Of a stretch of DNA of 64,000 nt, positions 23,302 to 35,320 are shown piece after piece (positions within the stretch are counted from its first letter, which is position 1; every line of letters begins with the position of its first letter). A program made the position numbers and the translations under genes. The notes under the pieces are model-generated. The model was not told where the DNA came from. It was given only the letters and a program-made list of their open reading frames with translations, and searched no databases. The DNA lies in assembly GCA_016647705.1 (NCBI GenBank), contig CM028326.1, positions 3,658,001 through 3,722,000 of the forward strand, in the 5' to 3' direction. The stretch comes from Eucommia ulmoides (lineage: Eukaryota > Streptophyta > Magnoliopsida > Garryales > Eucommiaceae).

Positions 23302-25900
23302 AGTTTGCATGGGCAAAAGATTTAAATTTGTGAATTGGTCACCAAAAACTCTTTTTTTTTCTATTTTTTTTTTCACGAGGGGTAAAAATATTATCCTTTT
23401 ATTTTATTTTTCTTTCCATTATTTTTTTTTCTTCATATTCCTACCAAACACAACCTAAGAAAAGCTATAGGGATTAAAAAATGTCACTTTACGTGATATA
23501 TAATATAACATGAGTTTATTCTAAGAGGATTAGTCTCATTGATAAAGAGAGATATCATTTTTTTTTATAAATTAAGAATTAATCCTTTCCAAGAGCCATT
23601 TTAGAAAAGTGCACCAAGCATGTGAGTAACTGCTTTGAAAATCTTATCCTCCTCTATATGTAACATGAGTTTTTGTCTAACATTTAGAAACCATTTTTTT
23701 TAACCTAAAAGAGAAACATTTAGGACAACCCAACTCATGTATCTTTCATTACATTTTCATCTCTTACATCACACGTCCATTTTTTTCCTGATTGGATTGA
23801 AAAAATTTCCCCAACAACACCCGTTTGAAAATGTGTTTTTTTTTTTTCTTTGAAGTCTTGAAACCGCCTGCCAAACAGCCCCTTATTTCAATTAAGGAAG
23901 AACAAGTATAATCCAATTGGTTTCACACAGACACATCATTGAACCACCATAAGCTGTTTTGTACTTGCTGACTGGTATTGCTCATCCACCATAAATAACA
24001 ACCACCAACCATTGATTATCAAACACTCAGTCCTATTTTACATTTTTTGTTTTTCTATTATGTGATGTTGTCTGCGGTTTACTGACCTAATAACTTTTAG
24101 ACTGAGTACATGTGGTCTAAACTACTATATATATATCAGATAGTCTTTGTAATAATTCTCATATGAAATCTCAACCTAAGTTACTAGGCCAGGGGACCAC
24201 ATAAGACATTATAAATGGCATCAGAAAATTGACCCTATTCCATAAATGATATTATGGTGGTGTTGATAGAAAATTAGAGCTCTAGAGAGGGGTAGAAGTC
24301 GTTTATGGTCTACTTTGTGTCTGATTTGTCCCGTTATTTACACCACCAAACAAGGGGACCAAGTGGGTCAACACGATGAGAAAGTTGCGTTTTTTAGTAT
24401 GAAATATTGTGAAATACAAGAAAAAAACAAATGATTGATCTACAAAGTATCATATGAACTATTACGCCAGTATGTAACTCGAGTTAAGCATTTAGGGTCA
24501 TGTGGACTTGGTCCTAAGGTTAATAGACCTGTAAGCTGTAAGTTGCATTGGGCGTTATAATTTTTCTTTTTTCGAAAAAAGAAAATACAATTTCCAGCTA
24601 GAGGATAGACAATTTAATTGATGAGAAGAGGGGGTGGGGGACCATGGAATGTGGAAGTGATGAGAGCCAATTACCAGATTTTGATGGCATCCATCCACTG
24701 CCTTCATTGATTGAATGCCCTAAACTTTTGCTATTTGCTCCTACAACAATCCCAACTCATTTAGGTTTTTTGACCCCCTCACCCCTACGGTCTTTCAGTC
24801 AACGGTCTACCGTTTTAAAATTTTTGGATCTTTTATACAAAAGTTCACCAAACTTATCTTGGATAAAAATATCATTATTTCTTGATCAAATTCCAAAAAA
24901 AAATTGTCATTTTTCATCCTTTACTACTCTCACAAAAAAAAAAAGGTCACATTAATTCAATTTCATAAACGAAATCGATCAATATTATAGAGTTGTTGAA
25001 CATAACACCGCGATATTCAAATCCCGAGATTGATTATGATTAAAAACGGAAAAAAGGGCATGCGCATCATTTGGACAACAATTTGTAACTATTACAAACA
25101 AACATATGTGTATAAAAAGCAGAACATGAAACAAAATTCATAATTAGTAGGATTGGACACGTCCATGGCAAAAAAACCTTTTTAAAAAGAGTTGTTGAAC
25201 AATAAAAAATGAGTTGTTTACGTTTGTCAAAAAACAATCGTCACAAAGAAGAAATATGCAATAAGCACGTATAAACATTTGTGTAGATACATTAAAAAAC
25301 TATTAAATTACTCAAATGAATACACACACATATATATGTGTGTGTGTGATATTTTTATATATGTCTTAATGTTAAATCAAAACAAAATATATATATAAAA
25401 AAATATTTACTTGTATTAATTCTGGATTAAAATAAAATTTTGTAAATAATAAATTTAAATATCATTATCATTTCGTAACAAGAAACTAAAAATAAAAGTA
25501 CGTCATGCAAAATATTACTAATTAATAAAAATTGACTATTAAAAATACTTTTCTTTTAAAATCGGTTAAAAAAACAGTTTCATTTGTTAAAAAATTATCA
25601 ACTTAGGACAAAACATGGACTTCTCGTTCCAAGACTAAACGTTTGCCATTTTGATGGACTAAATCTTAAAACTGAATAGATCAAGATTTTTTATAATAAG
25701 TTTGTTCGATAACTACAATTAAGACCCCTTAATTAATTAAGTTTGTAAAATTTGTTTAACATTTTTTAGTTAAAAAAGGACTACTTAATTGTCTTGCTAA
25801 ATCTGCTCAGCCAAAAAAAATTCAATTCTTAAGATTTTAATTTTATTAAATAAATTTTAGATATTTTCAATATTTAAAATTTAGCGCCAATAGACATTGA
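23302..25900. other. Intergenic DNA, no gene recognised
   Basis: AT-rich DNA. An open stretch at 24644-24955 has no protein similarity I know. A segment near 25180-25600 resembles the one near 20330-20830 (GAGTTGTT, CATTAAAA-GACTATTAAATTA), suggesting two copies of one old repeat. Confidence 0.4.
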
Positions 25901-25901
25901 C

Positions 25902-26697
25902 GCTACGTTTAGTACGCCGGAATGGAATGGCTATTACCATTCCTATGTTTGGTGACAAACAGGATTAAACATGATATTGGAATGGTCATTACCATTCTCA
26001 TATTTAGTTACAAAATACATTAAACATAGTATTCGAATTACCGATAAATAAAAATGAAACAAGATTCTTAAATATTCAAAAAATTTAAAACAATTTTTTG
26101 GAAATATAACAGAATTATTCAGAGACACTAAACAAATGTCACCTAGGTTATCCTTTAACCCAACAAACTAAAGGGCTTGGAAATATTTTCGTAATTCTGT
26201 TTCTCTTTTTTCTGTTCCCAAAAAATTTTATAACGAAAAAAATAAAATGATTTGGTTATGTTCTAAGAACAAAACAAAACAATTTTTTTTTCCTATTTTA
26301 CTAATTTTGTTCCAATCATTTTGTTAACAGACTTAAGAGAAAAACACCAAACCCCAAAAACATATTTTTGTTTTTGTTCCCTGATTTCGTTCTCATATTT
26401 CTGTTTCCGTTCCATGTTTTCTAAGAACAGAAACATGAACGCAACACCAGCATATTTTTGTTTCTCTTCCCAGAATTTTATTTTTTATTGTGAAAAATAC
26501 GGAAACAGAAGTATATGCCCTTCTTCTTACCTAATAGCTCATTTAATTTGGGATTGACTAATCCATGAGTTGTGACATTAGTCATCTTGGGAATGGGAAT
26601 AGGAATGAAAACTGATCCCATTGGAAATGGACGGTCATTCTCAACTTTATTCCAATCCCAAGACAATCTCAAGATGAATCCCAGGTACGAAACGTAA
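25902..26697. mobile_element. MITE with TACGTTT termini and probable nested insertion
   Basis: The left end CTACGTTTAGTACGCCGGAA is mirrored at the right by CCAGGTACGAAACGTAAT. Sequence like GGAATGG-TTACCATTC lies beside each end. The middle (about 26180-26530) is rich in TTTCTGTTCCC and its inverse and may be a second small foldback element inserted into the first. No coding capacity; superfamily not determined. Confidence 0.5.
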
Positions 26698-27289
26698 TGT
26701 GAGTGGGCTAAAAAGGAAGGTGATTGGTTCCATTTAAAAAAAGAAGTAAATCAAGCTATGAAGCCACCCTCTACATGAAGAATAGACCATTTCCAGAAAC
26801 AGAGGAACACAACGCAAAGCTGAATTCAGTACCAACATGGGGATTGGACTCCTTTTTTTTTTTGAGAAATTGTTTCCTGATTTAGAAACTTAAAGATCAC
26901 AAAATAAGTAACAAGAATTGAAAATTTAAGGAAACAACACAATTTCACAAAAGTAGTCTACAAAGTTTAAGCTCTGAGAGCTCCATGGAAACATGAAAAT
27001 GGAAGCTAAAAGCAGAGAATTAACATAGAAATTAGCAAACCGTGATTTGAAGAATCAACGGCAGCAGCCACTGACTGAAGTCTCTCCCTGAATTTCCACG
27101 TCAAAGCGTAAAGTTCTACGGCGGGTTGCAGCTGATGATCGATTGACTCCTGCAATTTGAATTCATTGTTGAATTTTGAGTTGTAATGGTGGAAGAAATT
27201 GAATGTTAGACTAATAATGGTGAATTTGAGAAGTGGGTATTAAAAATCTTACTGTTTGGGAGAGAGAAGATTTCAGATTTTGAGGTCAA
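26698..27289. other. 3' side of TCP4
   Basis: Likely includes the TCP4 3' untranslated region. No separate gene or element recognised. Confidence 0.4.
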
Positions 27290-28564
27290 TCAATGGCGAG
27301 AATCGGAGGAAGCAGAGGACGGCTTGTCAGAGATGCCGTCGTGTTCCTCTTCGTCACCCTGGATCCGTGCTGGAATTTGGAACCCAGAGAATCCGCCTCC
27401 GGAGGCGAATCCGATGCCGGGCATGGAGTTTGGATGGATTGGAAGTGTCTGATAGTGTTGACGATGATGATCGGCGGCGGCGGCCATGGCCATCGCCGAT
27501 GGATCCATCCAAGCACGAACCGAAGGTGTGTTACTGGACTGAAGGGGTCCCCTCTGAGAAAACAAATGGTTTTGGCCGAACAACGGCTGCAGCGACGGCG
27601 GAGTCGACGGCAAATTAAACGCGAATCCTCCACCACCACCACCACCGGCGCCGGTGGTGTCTCCACCAGCATTCCAAGCTGCCATTCTCTGAAATCGGCC
27701 AATCTCGGCGGCCTGGCTGTCCGACCAGCCAGCGTTATCAAAACTCAACGGAGTGTTGCGGGAGAATAGGGCTTGCTCGCTGTGGCTTGTCGGGTCTTGG
27801 TGTTGGGTCTGTTGGTTATGGTGGTGGAGAAGAATCGGAGCTTGAAAAGACTGAAGAGAAAGCCTTAGATCTTGGCTCTGGCTGCTGGTTCTCGACAGCA
27901 AATCCGGCGGCGGGAAGCCGTGGAACTGGATACCGGAGGAATTTGGCTCCGTAGCAGCACCCATCGGGAAAAACGACTTTATGGTGTCGGCAATGGAGTC
28001 GGAGTCCAGCGACGGTGGCAAAAAGCTTTGATTATCAGTCGGATCCCTATTTCTCGTCATTGCCCGCTTATTTGAAGGCCCGGCGGCTGTTTCCGGCACA
28101 TCGTGGAGGTCGATTTGAATCTGATGCTGCTGCTGATCGATTTGAATCTGATGCTGCTGCTGATGCTGAAGCCGATGGTTTTCGTCATCCTGCGTTTGGC
28201 CTTCGTCGAAGTTCAAATTCGCCGTCGACCCAGTTGTGGGTTTCCACGCGGGTAGCTCCGCGAGTTCATCAATGGCTGGCTTGGCATTCTTGATGAGCCA
28301 ATCGACCGCTTTACTGGGTCGGTCGTAGCCCAGCCGGTCCTGGACGTCGTAGAACTGAATCGCGGTGTTGGCCGACAGCCGGACCCGGCGGTCCCTGGGC
28401 CCTTTCGCGGTGCAAACCTTGCTGTGCCGGTCTTTCCGCCCGGTGGACCGGACAATGTGACCGCCCTGGACTTCCACGATCTCTCCGCCGGAGTTTCTTA
28501 GCCCCAATCTCGACGTCGTCGGCTGTTGCTGGTAAGGATGCTGGTGATGAGCTGTATCTCCCAT
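27290..28564 (-). CDS. TCP4: TCP4-type (CIN class II) transcription factor
   Basis: A DNA-binding regulator that promotes the switch from leaf cell division to differentiation. It is a single exon of 424 residues, close to Arabidopsis TCP4 in length and layout. The start is the ATG giving MGDTAHHQ; upstream in-frame codons lack an [20 protein letters not shown] precedes the TCP domain (about residues 43-100): basic part [18 protein letters not shown], then helix-loop-helix with FYDVQDRLG and SKAVDWLI. Glutamine/histidine-rich stretches follow, then the CIN signatures [19 protein letters not shown] and [19 protein letters not shown], the RGPLQSS motif encoded at the miR319 site, PGIGFASGG and the ending [11 protein letters not shown]. 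The frame is intact. Regulation by miR319 is expected. Confidence 0.96.
   Translation of the reverse strand: MGDTAHHQHPYQQQPTTSRLGLRNSGGEIVEVQGGHIVRSTGRKDRHSKVCTAKGPRDRRVRLSANTAIQFYDVQDRLGYDRPSKAVDWLIKNAKPAIDELAELPAWKPTTGSTANLNFDEGQTQDDENHRLQHQQQHQIQIDQQQHQIQIDLHDVPETAAGPSNKRAMTRNRDPTDNQSFLPPSLDSDSIADTIKSFFPMGAATEPNSSGIQFHGFPPPDLLSRTSSQSQDLRLSLQSFQAPILLHHHNQQTQHQDPTSHSEQALFSRNTPLSFDNAGWSDSQAAEIGRFQRMAAWNAGGDTTGAGGGGGGGFAFNLPSTPPSLQPLFGQNHLFSQRGPLQSSNTPSVRAWMDPSAMAMAAAADHHRQHYQTLPIHPNSMPGIGFASGGGFSGFQIPARIQGDEEEHDGISDKPSSASSDSRH
27534..27554 (-). promoter_or_regulatory. miR319 target site in TCP4
   Basis: On the mRNA the site reads GAGGGGACCCCTTCAGTCCAG (27554 down to 27534; shown in parts GAGGGGACCC and CTTCAGTCCAG). 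It is the conserved miR319 complement of CIN-type TCP genes, encoding RGPLQSS. The seed part TTCAGTCC matches fully, with mismatches towards the other end, as in known targets. Confidence 0.9.
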
Positions 28565-29207
28565 TTTTTGTTCCAATCTCGCATATTCGGCGTTTTGCTC
28601 CAAAGAAGAGGAAGAAGGAAAGTACGAACGCTTCTTCGGCGGCGGCGGCGGCGGTGAATCTAGTCCTGCGTAAAGTAGCTGCTGCTGCTGCTGGTGGAGT
28701 TCTTGAGCTTGTTGAAAGTGGTGGCGGAGGCCATGGAAGGCTTGCTGCTGCTGCTGCTGGTGATGGTTTTCTTTCTCTGAAGGGTCTTGTTCCTCTTCTC
28801 CTCCTCCATCTCCTCCTACATTTCTCGAGCTTAAAACCTGGTTCTGGTTTTGGTTTTGGTTCTGGTTCTGATTCTGAAGAAGAAGAAGAAGATGATGATG
28901 ATGGTGATTCCTCTGAGGATCCAGACTCAGACCCTTGTTTTTTCCCCCTTCCAGCTTTTAATTGACACAACTTTTTCCTAGTGGGTTTCTTCCCTCTCAC
29001 TACTCTCTCTCCTCCCCTGCTTTTCACCCTCCTCTTGCTTCCTCCCCTGCCACCCCTCTGAAACTTGATTCTGCTTCTCCTTCTCTCTCCACTCCCAAAA
29101 CACCCTGCCATTCAACCCCCCAAATCCCATCACAAAAACCCCCAAACCAGGAAAAAAAGATTAAAACCCAAACTCCAAACCCTGCCTAACCCATCTCTCT
29201 CCTCTCT

Positions 29208-29240
<33 letters not shown>

Positions 29241-29290
29241 GCAGCAACCAAACAGGGGAGCAATTACAGAAGAAAAGTGAGAAATTATGA
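28565..29290 (-). other. TCP4 leader and promoter region
   Basis: CTG/CAG runs (28675-28765), GAA and GAT runs near 28878-28905 and a (CA)n microsatellite at about 29213-29240. The apparent open frames here come from low-complexity sequence. I see no TATA box that fixes the start site. Confidence 0.5.
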
Positions 29291-31618
29291 TATGGGTATT
29301 CGAGAATCGGAAGAAGTAGAGAGAAATTGAAGATGGGTTTGTATAATTTGGGGGGATGGAACAGTAAATATTGAGGATACGGAGAGAGAGAAAGAAGAAA
29401 GGTTCTTGGTTGGGCCTATAAGTGGCCTTGGTGCCACTTGAGGGAGAGTGGCAGTGTTTTGGTCAGTAAAGATCTCATCACTGCCCTCTGCTCCTCTTCT
29501 TCTTACACAAATCCCTCGAAATAAAATTTTAATTAATTTTTTTATTAAAAAAAAAAAATTATATTTAGGTCGGTTGCGAAAGGTATCCTTATTAATCAGA
29601 ATTTGATTTTCATTTTGATAATTAAATTTTAAATTTAATCTTAAAAGCACTAAACTAATATGGAAGAATATGTAAGATCATCCGTGAGATAATTAGTTGA
29701 AATACGTGTACATTAGCACCGGACACACTTTACTTGGTCAAACACATCTTACCCTAAAAAGAAAATTATAATTTTTAATTAATAATTTAATATTATGTTA
29801 AAGAGCTTTTTGCACTTTGCTTTTTGAAATTTCTTTTTCAATTTGAATATATTAAATTCTGAAACATTCAAATAATGTCAAGTTAGTCATTTTGTCATTT
29901 TTTATAATGGAATTCATTCACGTGAGTGATTTCGTGTTCAACACTTAACTGATTTTCGATATAAAAAATAATAAAATTTCCGACTGTGACTGACTTGATA
30001 CAATTTTGATATTTTAAGGTTTAATATGTTCAAACTAAAAGTAAAATGGTTAAAATGGTATTTCTCCAAAACTTCAGGGCTGCAAAGTTCAAAAACCACT
30101 TATGTTGATTAAAGTACAAGAATGTCGGGCTGATAGTTATGGGGCTAAAGTAGAAATAAGGAATAGTTGAAGTCATAAAAAGAAACGACTTAATTGCTTT
30201 TTACCCTTACCATAAATCATCCCTCTTAACTCTTTTTTATTTTGTGGTTTCTCAAGGTATCCGCGCACCACGGTCGGCGAAAACTAATCTCTCGAGATAC
30301 TGTTAGACGTCAGAAATGAGGATCTCTCCCAACGGAGTATTTTTCATACATAACCTCCACAAATCAAATTTTATTCGAAAAATATAAAAAAAAAATATAT
30401 ATTTTTTTATTTAAATTTAATATTTAAGAAGATTAAACAAGAAAAAACTAACATTTTCTCTTTATTCTTACTTCTCTTTTTACTTTCTCTTTTAGAGCGC
30501 TTTAGATCTTTACACTGACGCAAACCCGACATACAAGTCACTGCAGATACGCGTCAATGCCTAACTCAAAAAAAGGAAATGTTTTGCTAATTAGAGTATC
30601 GTTCTTTGTCCAACATTGTTGTTCCTTGTTTGTCTACTTGCTCTCTCATTTCAATCCACTTCATATAATATTTAGATAAAAATAATAATTTCACTTATTA
30701 ATATATTCAGTTAAATTTTTTAAAATTAATTTATTTTAAAGAAAAAAGGATACAAAAATGATAACATATAAGTTTTTAAATAATGAAATAACATAAAATA
30801 GAAGTTTTTAGTAAACAATTCACGAAATTAAAATTTTAATCCATACAGTTCACGTGCTACAATGATTTCTCTAGAAGTTCAAATAAAAGATTGTAGTAAC
30901 TTTCATGACGTACAGTGATTTTTAGACTTTTGATAATAATTTTAAATTTTAAAAAAATTATTATAGCGCTTGAATTGTATAGATTAAAATTTTAATTTCG
31001 TGATTTTTATAAAAAAAACTATAAAATAAGATGAAAGTATGGGGGGGGTAAAAGGCAATTATTCCAGAAGATAAAGAAAGCAATTTAGTCATGGATAGAT
31101 ATATCCTTCAAATGACACCACCACCCCCATCGCCATCCTGAAAGTGACTCAGCCTTCTTTAGCTTTTCTTCTCTCTCTCTCTCCCTCTCCTCTTTCTCTC
31201 TCCTCTTTCTCTCTCTCTCTTAAAAGAAACAACATCATCCTTCCCTCAAATTGCCCTTTCCCAATTTTTTTTTTTTTTTTTTGTGGGTTTGTTGGAGTAA
31301 TGTATATGGCATCTCTTGTTTCCTGACTTTTTAATTATTATTTTTTATTTTTTACTGCCTTTTCTTAATGCTTATCTCTCTGTCTCCTTTTGATTTTTTG
31401 TTTTTATTTCTCTATATTGGGAATAGCATAATTTTTTTGGACACTTGTTCTTGAGTTTATAGGTGAAATTAACAAATGACCCCAATACTCTTTGATAATT
31501 GTTTTCTTCACCCCCACATGTTTTTAAAATGGCTTGTTTTGGTTGAGAATCTAACCAAAACAAAAAATAATAGAAAAAATAAATAAAATCTAAAAAAAAA
31601 TATATTTTGTTTTGTTTT
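29291..31618. other. Intergenic DNA, no gene recognised
   Basis: AT-rich sequence with a pyrimidine-rich patch at 31160-31220 (CTCTCT tracts) and a poly-T run near 31266-31282. No protein-coding signal or clear element ends. Confidence 0.4.
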
Positions 31619-32345
31619 GGGAAAATTACATTCTTGATCTTTATCTGCGTTTGTTTGGATAAAAAAGAATAGGAAAATACGAGGAAAAAAATTAGGAAAA
31701 AAATAAGAAAGAAATATGCACAATTTTTTTGATTTGGGAGAAAATTAAGAAAAATAAGAGAGTGTTTTTAGAAGAAAAAAAATTACAATTATACCCTTGA
31801 TAATATAATTTTTAATTTATTTTTGTCATATACAAGGGTAAAATAGTAACTTAAATTAAAGTGAATTATTTTTCTGATATTCATTTTTCTTTCCTAACCA
31901 AACAATACTAATAAGAATATGTCATTTGTGTCTACGTGAACCCTATGATTTGTTAAATTGCATATTTGATCTTTCAAGTTTCACATTTGTTCTAATTCCG
32001 TAAAATTGAAAATATTGTTAATGATTTTAAACAAAAAATAGTTTGTATTGAGCATGTGAGATTCTAAAAGGGATATGTTCTTTATTTTATTATTCCACAC
32101 TAAATTTAAGACGTCTGTCTTAATAACAATTTAAACTTTTTTATATCATTCTTAAGACGAATCATGGTTAGAAAAATATTAAAAAAAAAAAACGTTTTAG
32201 ATTTAGTAGATCGAATAAATGACAAAATTTTCCTGTTAAAAAATCAATTTAATCACAACTTATTTTTTATCCAAAATTATTAACAATATTTTAAAATTTT
32301 AAAGATCGATACAAATATAATATTTAAAAGATAAAATTTTAGGAT
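31619..32345. mobile_element. MITE family A (copy 1), interrupted by MITE family B
   Basis: Family A parts: GGGAAAATTACATTCTTGATC at the start, then TTAAATTGCATATTTGATC, and AACAATATTTTAAAATTTTA with ATACAAATATAA at the far end. It shares these with copies near 38930 and 46805. A second element (about 31640-31915), with TTTGTTTGGAT at one end and CCTAACCAAACAA at the other and a core ACAATTATACCCTTGATAA, lies inside it. No coding capacity. The edges are approximate. Confidence 0.5.
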
Positions 32346-32624
32346 TTTGATTTCGATTGTGGTTTAGGTTTTATTGCTTGATAATTTATTGATTGTGATT
32401 TAGGGTTCGTTTTTAATTTATTGGATAAAATCGTTACCAAACGCAATTCTATTATCAGATTCAAAAAAAAATTATCGTTACTAAATGCGATTCTGTTTAA
32501 AAAAAAAATAGAATTCTTATTTCATCCTATTCTATTTCATCTTCATTTCACTACATGTCATAAGTACGAAACGGTTACCAAACGGTTCTAAATATTTTTT
32601 AAACCAAATAAAGCCCTAAAAATT

Positions 32625-32896
32625 GAGTTCTTAACCAAATAATTGTTTATTAAAAAAATAATTTCTGAAAACGGTATACTTCAAACTTATTTACGTGAGA
32701 GGTGTAAAACGCATTACCGAAATGCGTTTTTCAAAAAACGCATTTTCAAAATGCGTGTTTAAACAGTGGGTTTGAAAGTTAAAAACGCAATACCGATTTG
32801 CGTTTTTAAAAAACGCAAATCGGTTTTGCGTTTCTTAAAGCCCAAAAAAAAAAAAAAAAAAAAAAAGTAAAAACGCAGAAGCTTTCTGCGTTTTTC

Positions 32897-32928
<32 letters not shown>

Positions 32929-34272
32929 TTTAAAAAACGCAGAAGCTTTCTGCGTTTTTCCAAAAAAAAAAAAAAAAAAAAAAAAAACCGTTCGAAAAAC
33001 GCATAAAGCTTCTGCGTTTTTCAAAAAAAAAAAAAAAAAAAGATAAAAGAGAATAACGGAACGATCAGTGCGTTCTTCGGCAGTGTGCAAATCTTTGAAA
33101 GCTTTTCTTCTTTCTCTTTCTTTTTCTTTTTTTTTTTTTTTTTTTTTTTTTTTTCTTCAAGAACGTTTTTTTTTTTTTTTCGCCATTTTCCCACCATTTT
33201 CCTCATTCATATTTGGCTTAGAAGAACCATTTTTTGATTAGTATGAAATGATTCCAAAAAAAACAAAAATGCGCTTTTTTAAAAAAAAATTACACTAATT
33301 GAAATTAAAATAAAATTACATGTGAATATATAATATATTTTTACAAATTTATAATACATGTCGTCATTGACTTTCTATGTACCACACCCCCTACGTCTGA
33401 TGTTTCTCCGTTGCCGCCGTAAAGGAAGTGGAAGTTCTTCGGCGTCCTCCGTCTGGAGATGATTAACTTGAGTAATGTGTCCCAAGTCCATAGTAGATGG
33501 ATATGTTGGTTCCTCCACGATGGGCAACAAATATTCATCATTTCGCTCCCATGGGACTGGTGACACGCGTCTTCCAATTCCTCTGGGTACACCATGTGTC
33601 ACACGAGGAACAGATACTGAGCTCGATGATGGAACATCCATCATCGGGGTGACAAATGTGTTACCCACTGACCATCCGGAACTGACGCCCAGTTCGGTAC
33701 CATAATCTGAAAAGAAATTATCCATCCCGTAGTTAGATGGTCCGGCACTGGCGTCGTCATCCAACGGCTGATCTCGCGTATCCAACGGCGGACTCGGCAT
33801 CAGGTGTCCCGGACTCGGCATCTGGTGTCCCGGACTCGGCATCAGGTGTCCCGGACTAGACATTTGGTGTCCCGGACTAGGCATCTGGTGTGGCAACTGC
33901 CGACGATAGGCACGGGAACAAATGTCGCGCGATAAGTATGTAACCCGTTCAAAATCCTCTGGTTGTCTTGTTTCAATTGCAAGTTCACTCATTCGCATCA
34001 GGTTTGAAATATCGGGTTCCTGCAACATAAAGTTAATTACACCTAAGTAAATGAACATTATACAAAATAATAAATATATGTTCTAATTAAATTATACCTC
34101 TATCGTCGGACGACCTCCTACTGCATGATAGCCGAAGTTTGGTCGGTAAGATGGGTTCACTATGAACCGCCTTGTGACTCCCCAATACCAAGGCATGTAA
34201 TCATCAAATACATCTGTACCAACCTGAAGGTTACTTAAATCTGGTGGTCGCCGGCTATCCCATGCTCGTATA
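32625..34272. repeat. Left inverted arm of the Mutator-type palindrome
   Basis: Inverse of 35757-37404. The main differences seen are in A/T tract lengths plus a few substitutions. The similarity stops abruptly at 34272, after the inverse of TATACGAGC. It carries the minus-strand copy of the gene's 3' half. Confidence 0.88.
33375..34272 (-). pseudogene. Inverted partial copy of the plant-mobile-domain gene
   Basis: Minus-strand duplicate of the end of exon b (from about 34272) and all of the last exon (about 34019-33375). The predicted last-exon protein differs from the plus copy at only three positions or so among about 210. It lacks the start and the front half of the domain, so it cannot make the full protein by itself. 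Facing the plus copy, it would pair with that transcript over about 1.6 kb. Confidence 0.8.
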
Positions 34273-35320
34273 CCTGATCATTGGCAGATTACCAAGGTAC
34301 ATAAGAAGCCTTCGTGGGTACAGTTGATAATTTGAGATAGCACAGCAAGGGCCGAACTATATTTCGACTAGATTCCTAACCTAAGAACTCAGTGTATATA
34401 GGTATCCAGGTGGATTTAGGTTGTCCTATGATCACCATCTAGAATAGTAAGACAAATAATACATAAACAACCCAAAGGGGTGTCTAGACTAAAATAAACA
34501 TTACAATCACATGCTTAATTTAGGATATATAGGAAGCACATGTGGACTCTACCACATCCTTTGAACACTAAAGAGATAGTCCTGCACCTCAGTTAGAGCT
34601 GGGGAACATTATATTCAGTGTCTTCATTTAGAATCTGTAATAGGACTCACCACAACTAGAGCTGTGGCACATTATATCATATCTTTTCCGTAGAGAGTTT
34701 CTTCACATAAAACTCGCACTAATCACCAACTGTAAACTATAATTCCAAAAAATAAACAAGTATCACAGAGCCTTAGTCTACAACTGGGGAATATTTTATC
34801 CGAGGTCAAATTTTCCCCTCGGGAAGTTTTTTAGTCCTCGTTAGGTAGTCCTAGGTAGGATATGGCTAAGAAACTGAACTAGGTGTTGAGTTTTCCCAAG
34901 GGTCTTTGCCCGTGTGAAATCTCTCAGTCATTTTCAATCTTATATTGATATGACGACCCAAGAATCAGTTTCCCTAACCAAAACATGTTCCACCAAATAT
35001 TGATGTACTTTCCATGCTAGAACTACATGTGACCTGATTCTTATTAATTTGAGATATGTTGGAGAACCCTTTGGGTACAATTACAACCATGAGTCGATTG
35101 ATCGAGTGTCATCTTCTTTGCCTTCTACAGGATAGACCATGCATCATCCTTTAGGAATATATTGGAAGGGCTCGTATAGAGTTTCATCCTCACTGAGAGG
35201 GGACATGAGGTTCCCAGGCGCCCCTTGGGGGTCTCGGTACGTTATTATATAATAAAATGTTTAAGCAATTCAAATATTTCATTTCATGTAGTAATAATTA
35301 ATTTTTATGGCTGCATACAG

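Noticed and set aside
24644-24955. 103-codon plus-strand frame
   Set aside because: No recognisable domain, no conserved neighbours and ordinary chance length for this region.
27256-28293. Plus-strand open frames across TCP4
   Set aside because: They are antisense shadows of the GC-rich TCP4 coding sequence and show no protein family features.
28311-29111. Long minus-strand frame upstream of TCP4
   Set aside because: Made of low-complexity Ser/Arg/Glu/Pro runs from microsatellites in the leader, and overlaps the TCP domain in another frame.
29291-31618. Small protein genes in the TCP4-to-palindrome interval
   Set aside because: Open frames are short, AT- or CT-biased and without family signatures.
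32860-33030. CRISPR-like regular repeats
   Set aside because: Plant nuclear DNA; the units are palindromes separated by homopolymer A tracts, with no unique spacers.
32806-33206. Lys- and Phe-rich frames in the palindrome arm ends
   Set aside because: They arise from poly-A/poly-T tracts and hairpin units, not from a gene.
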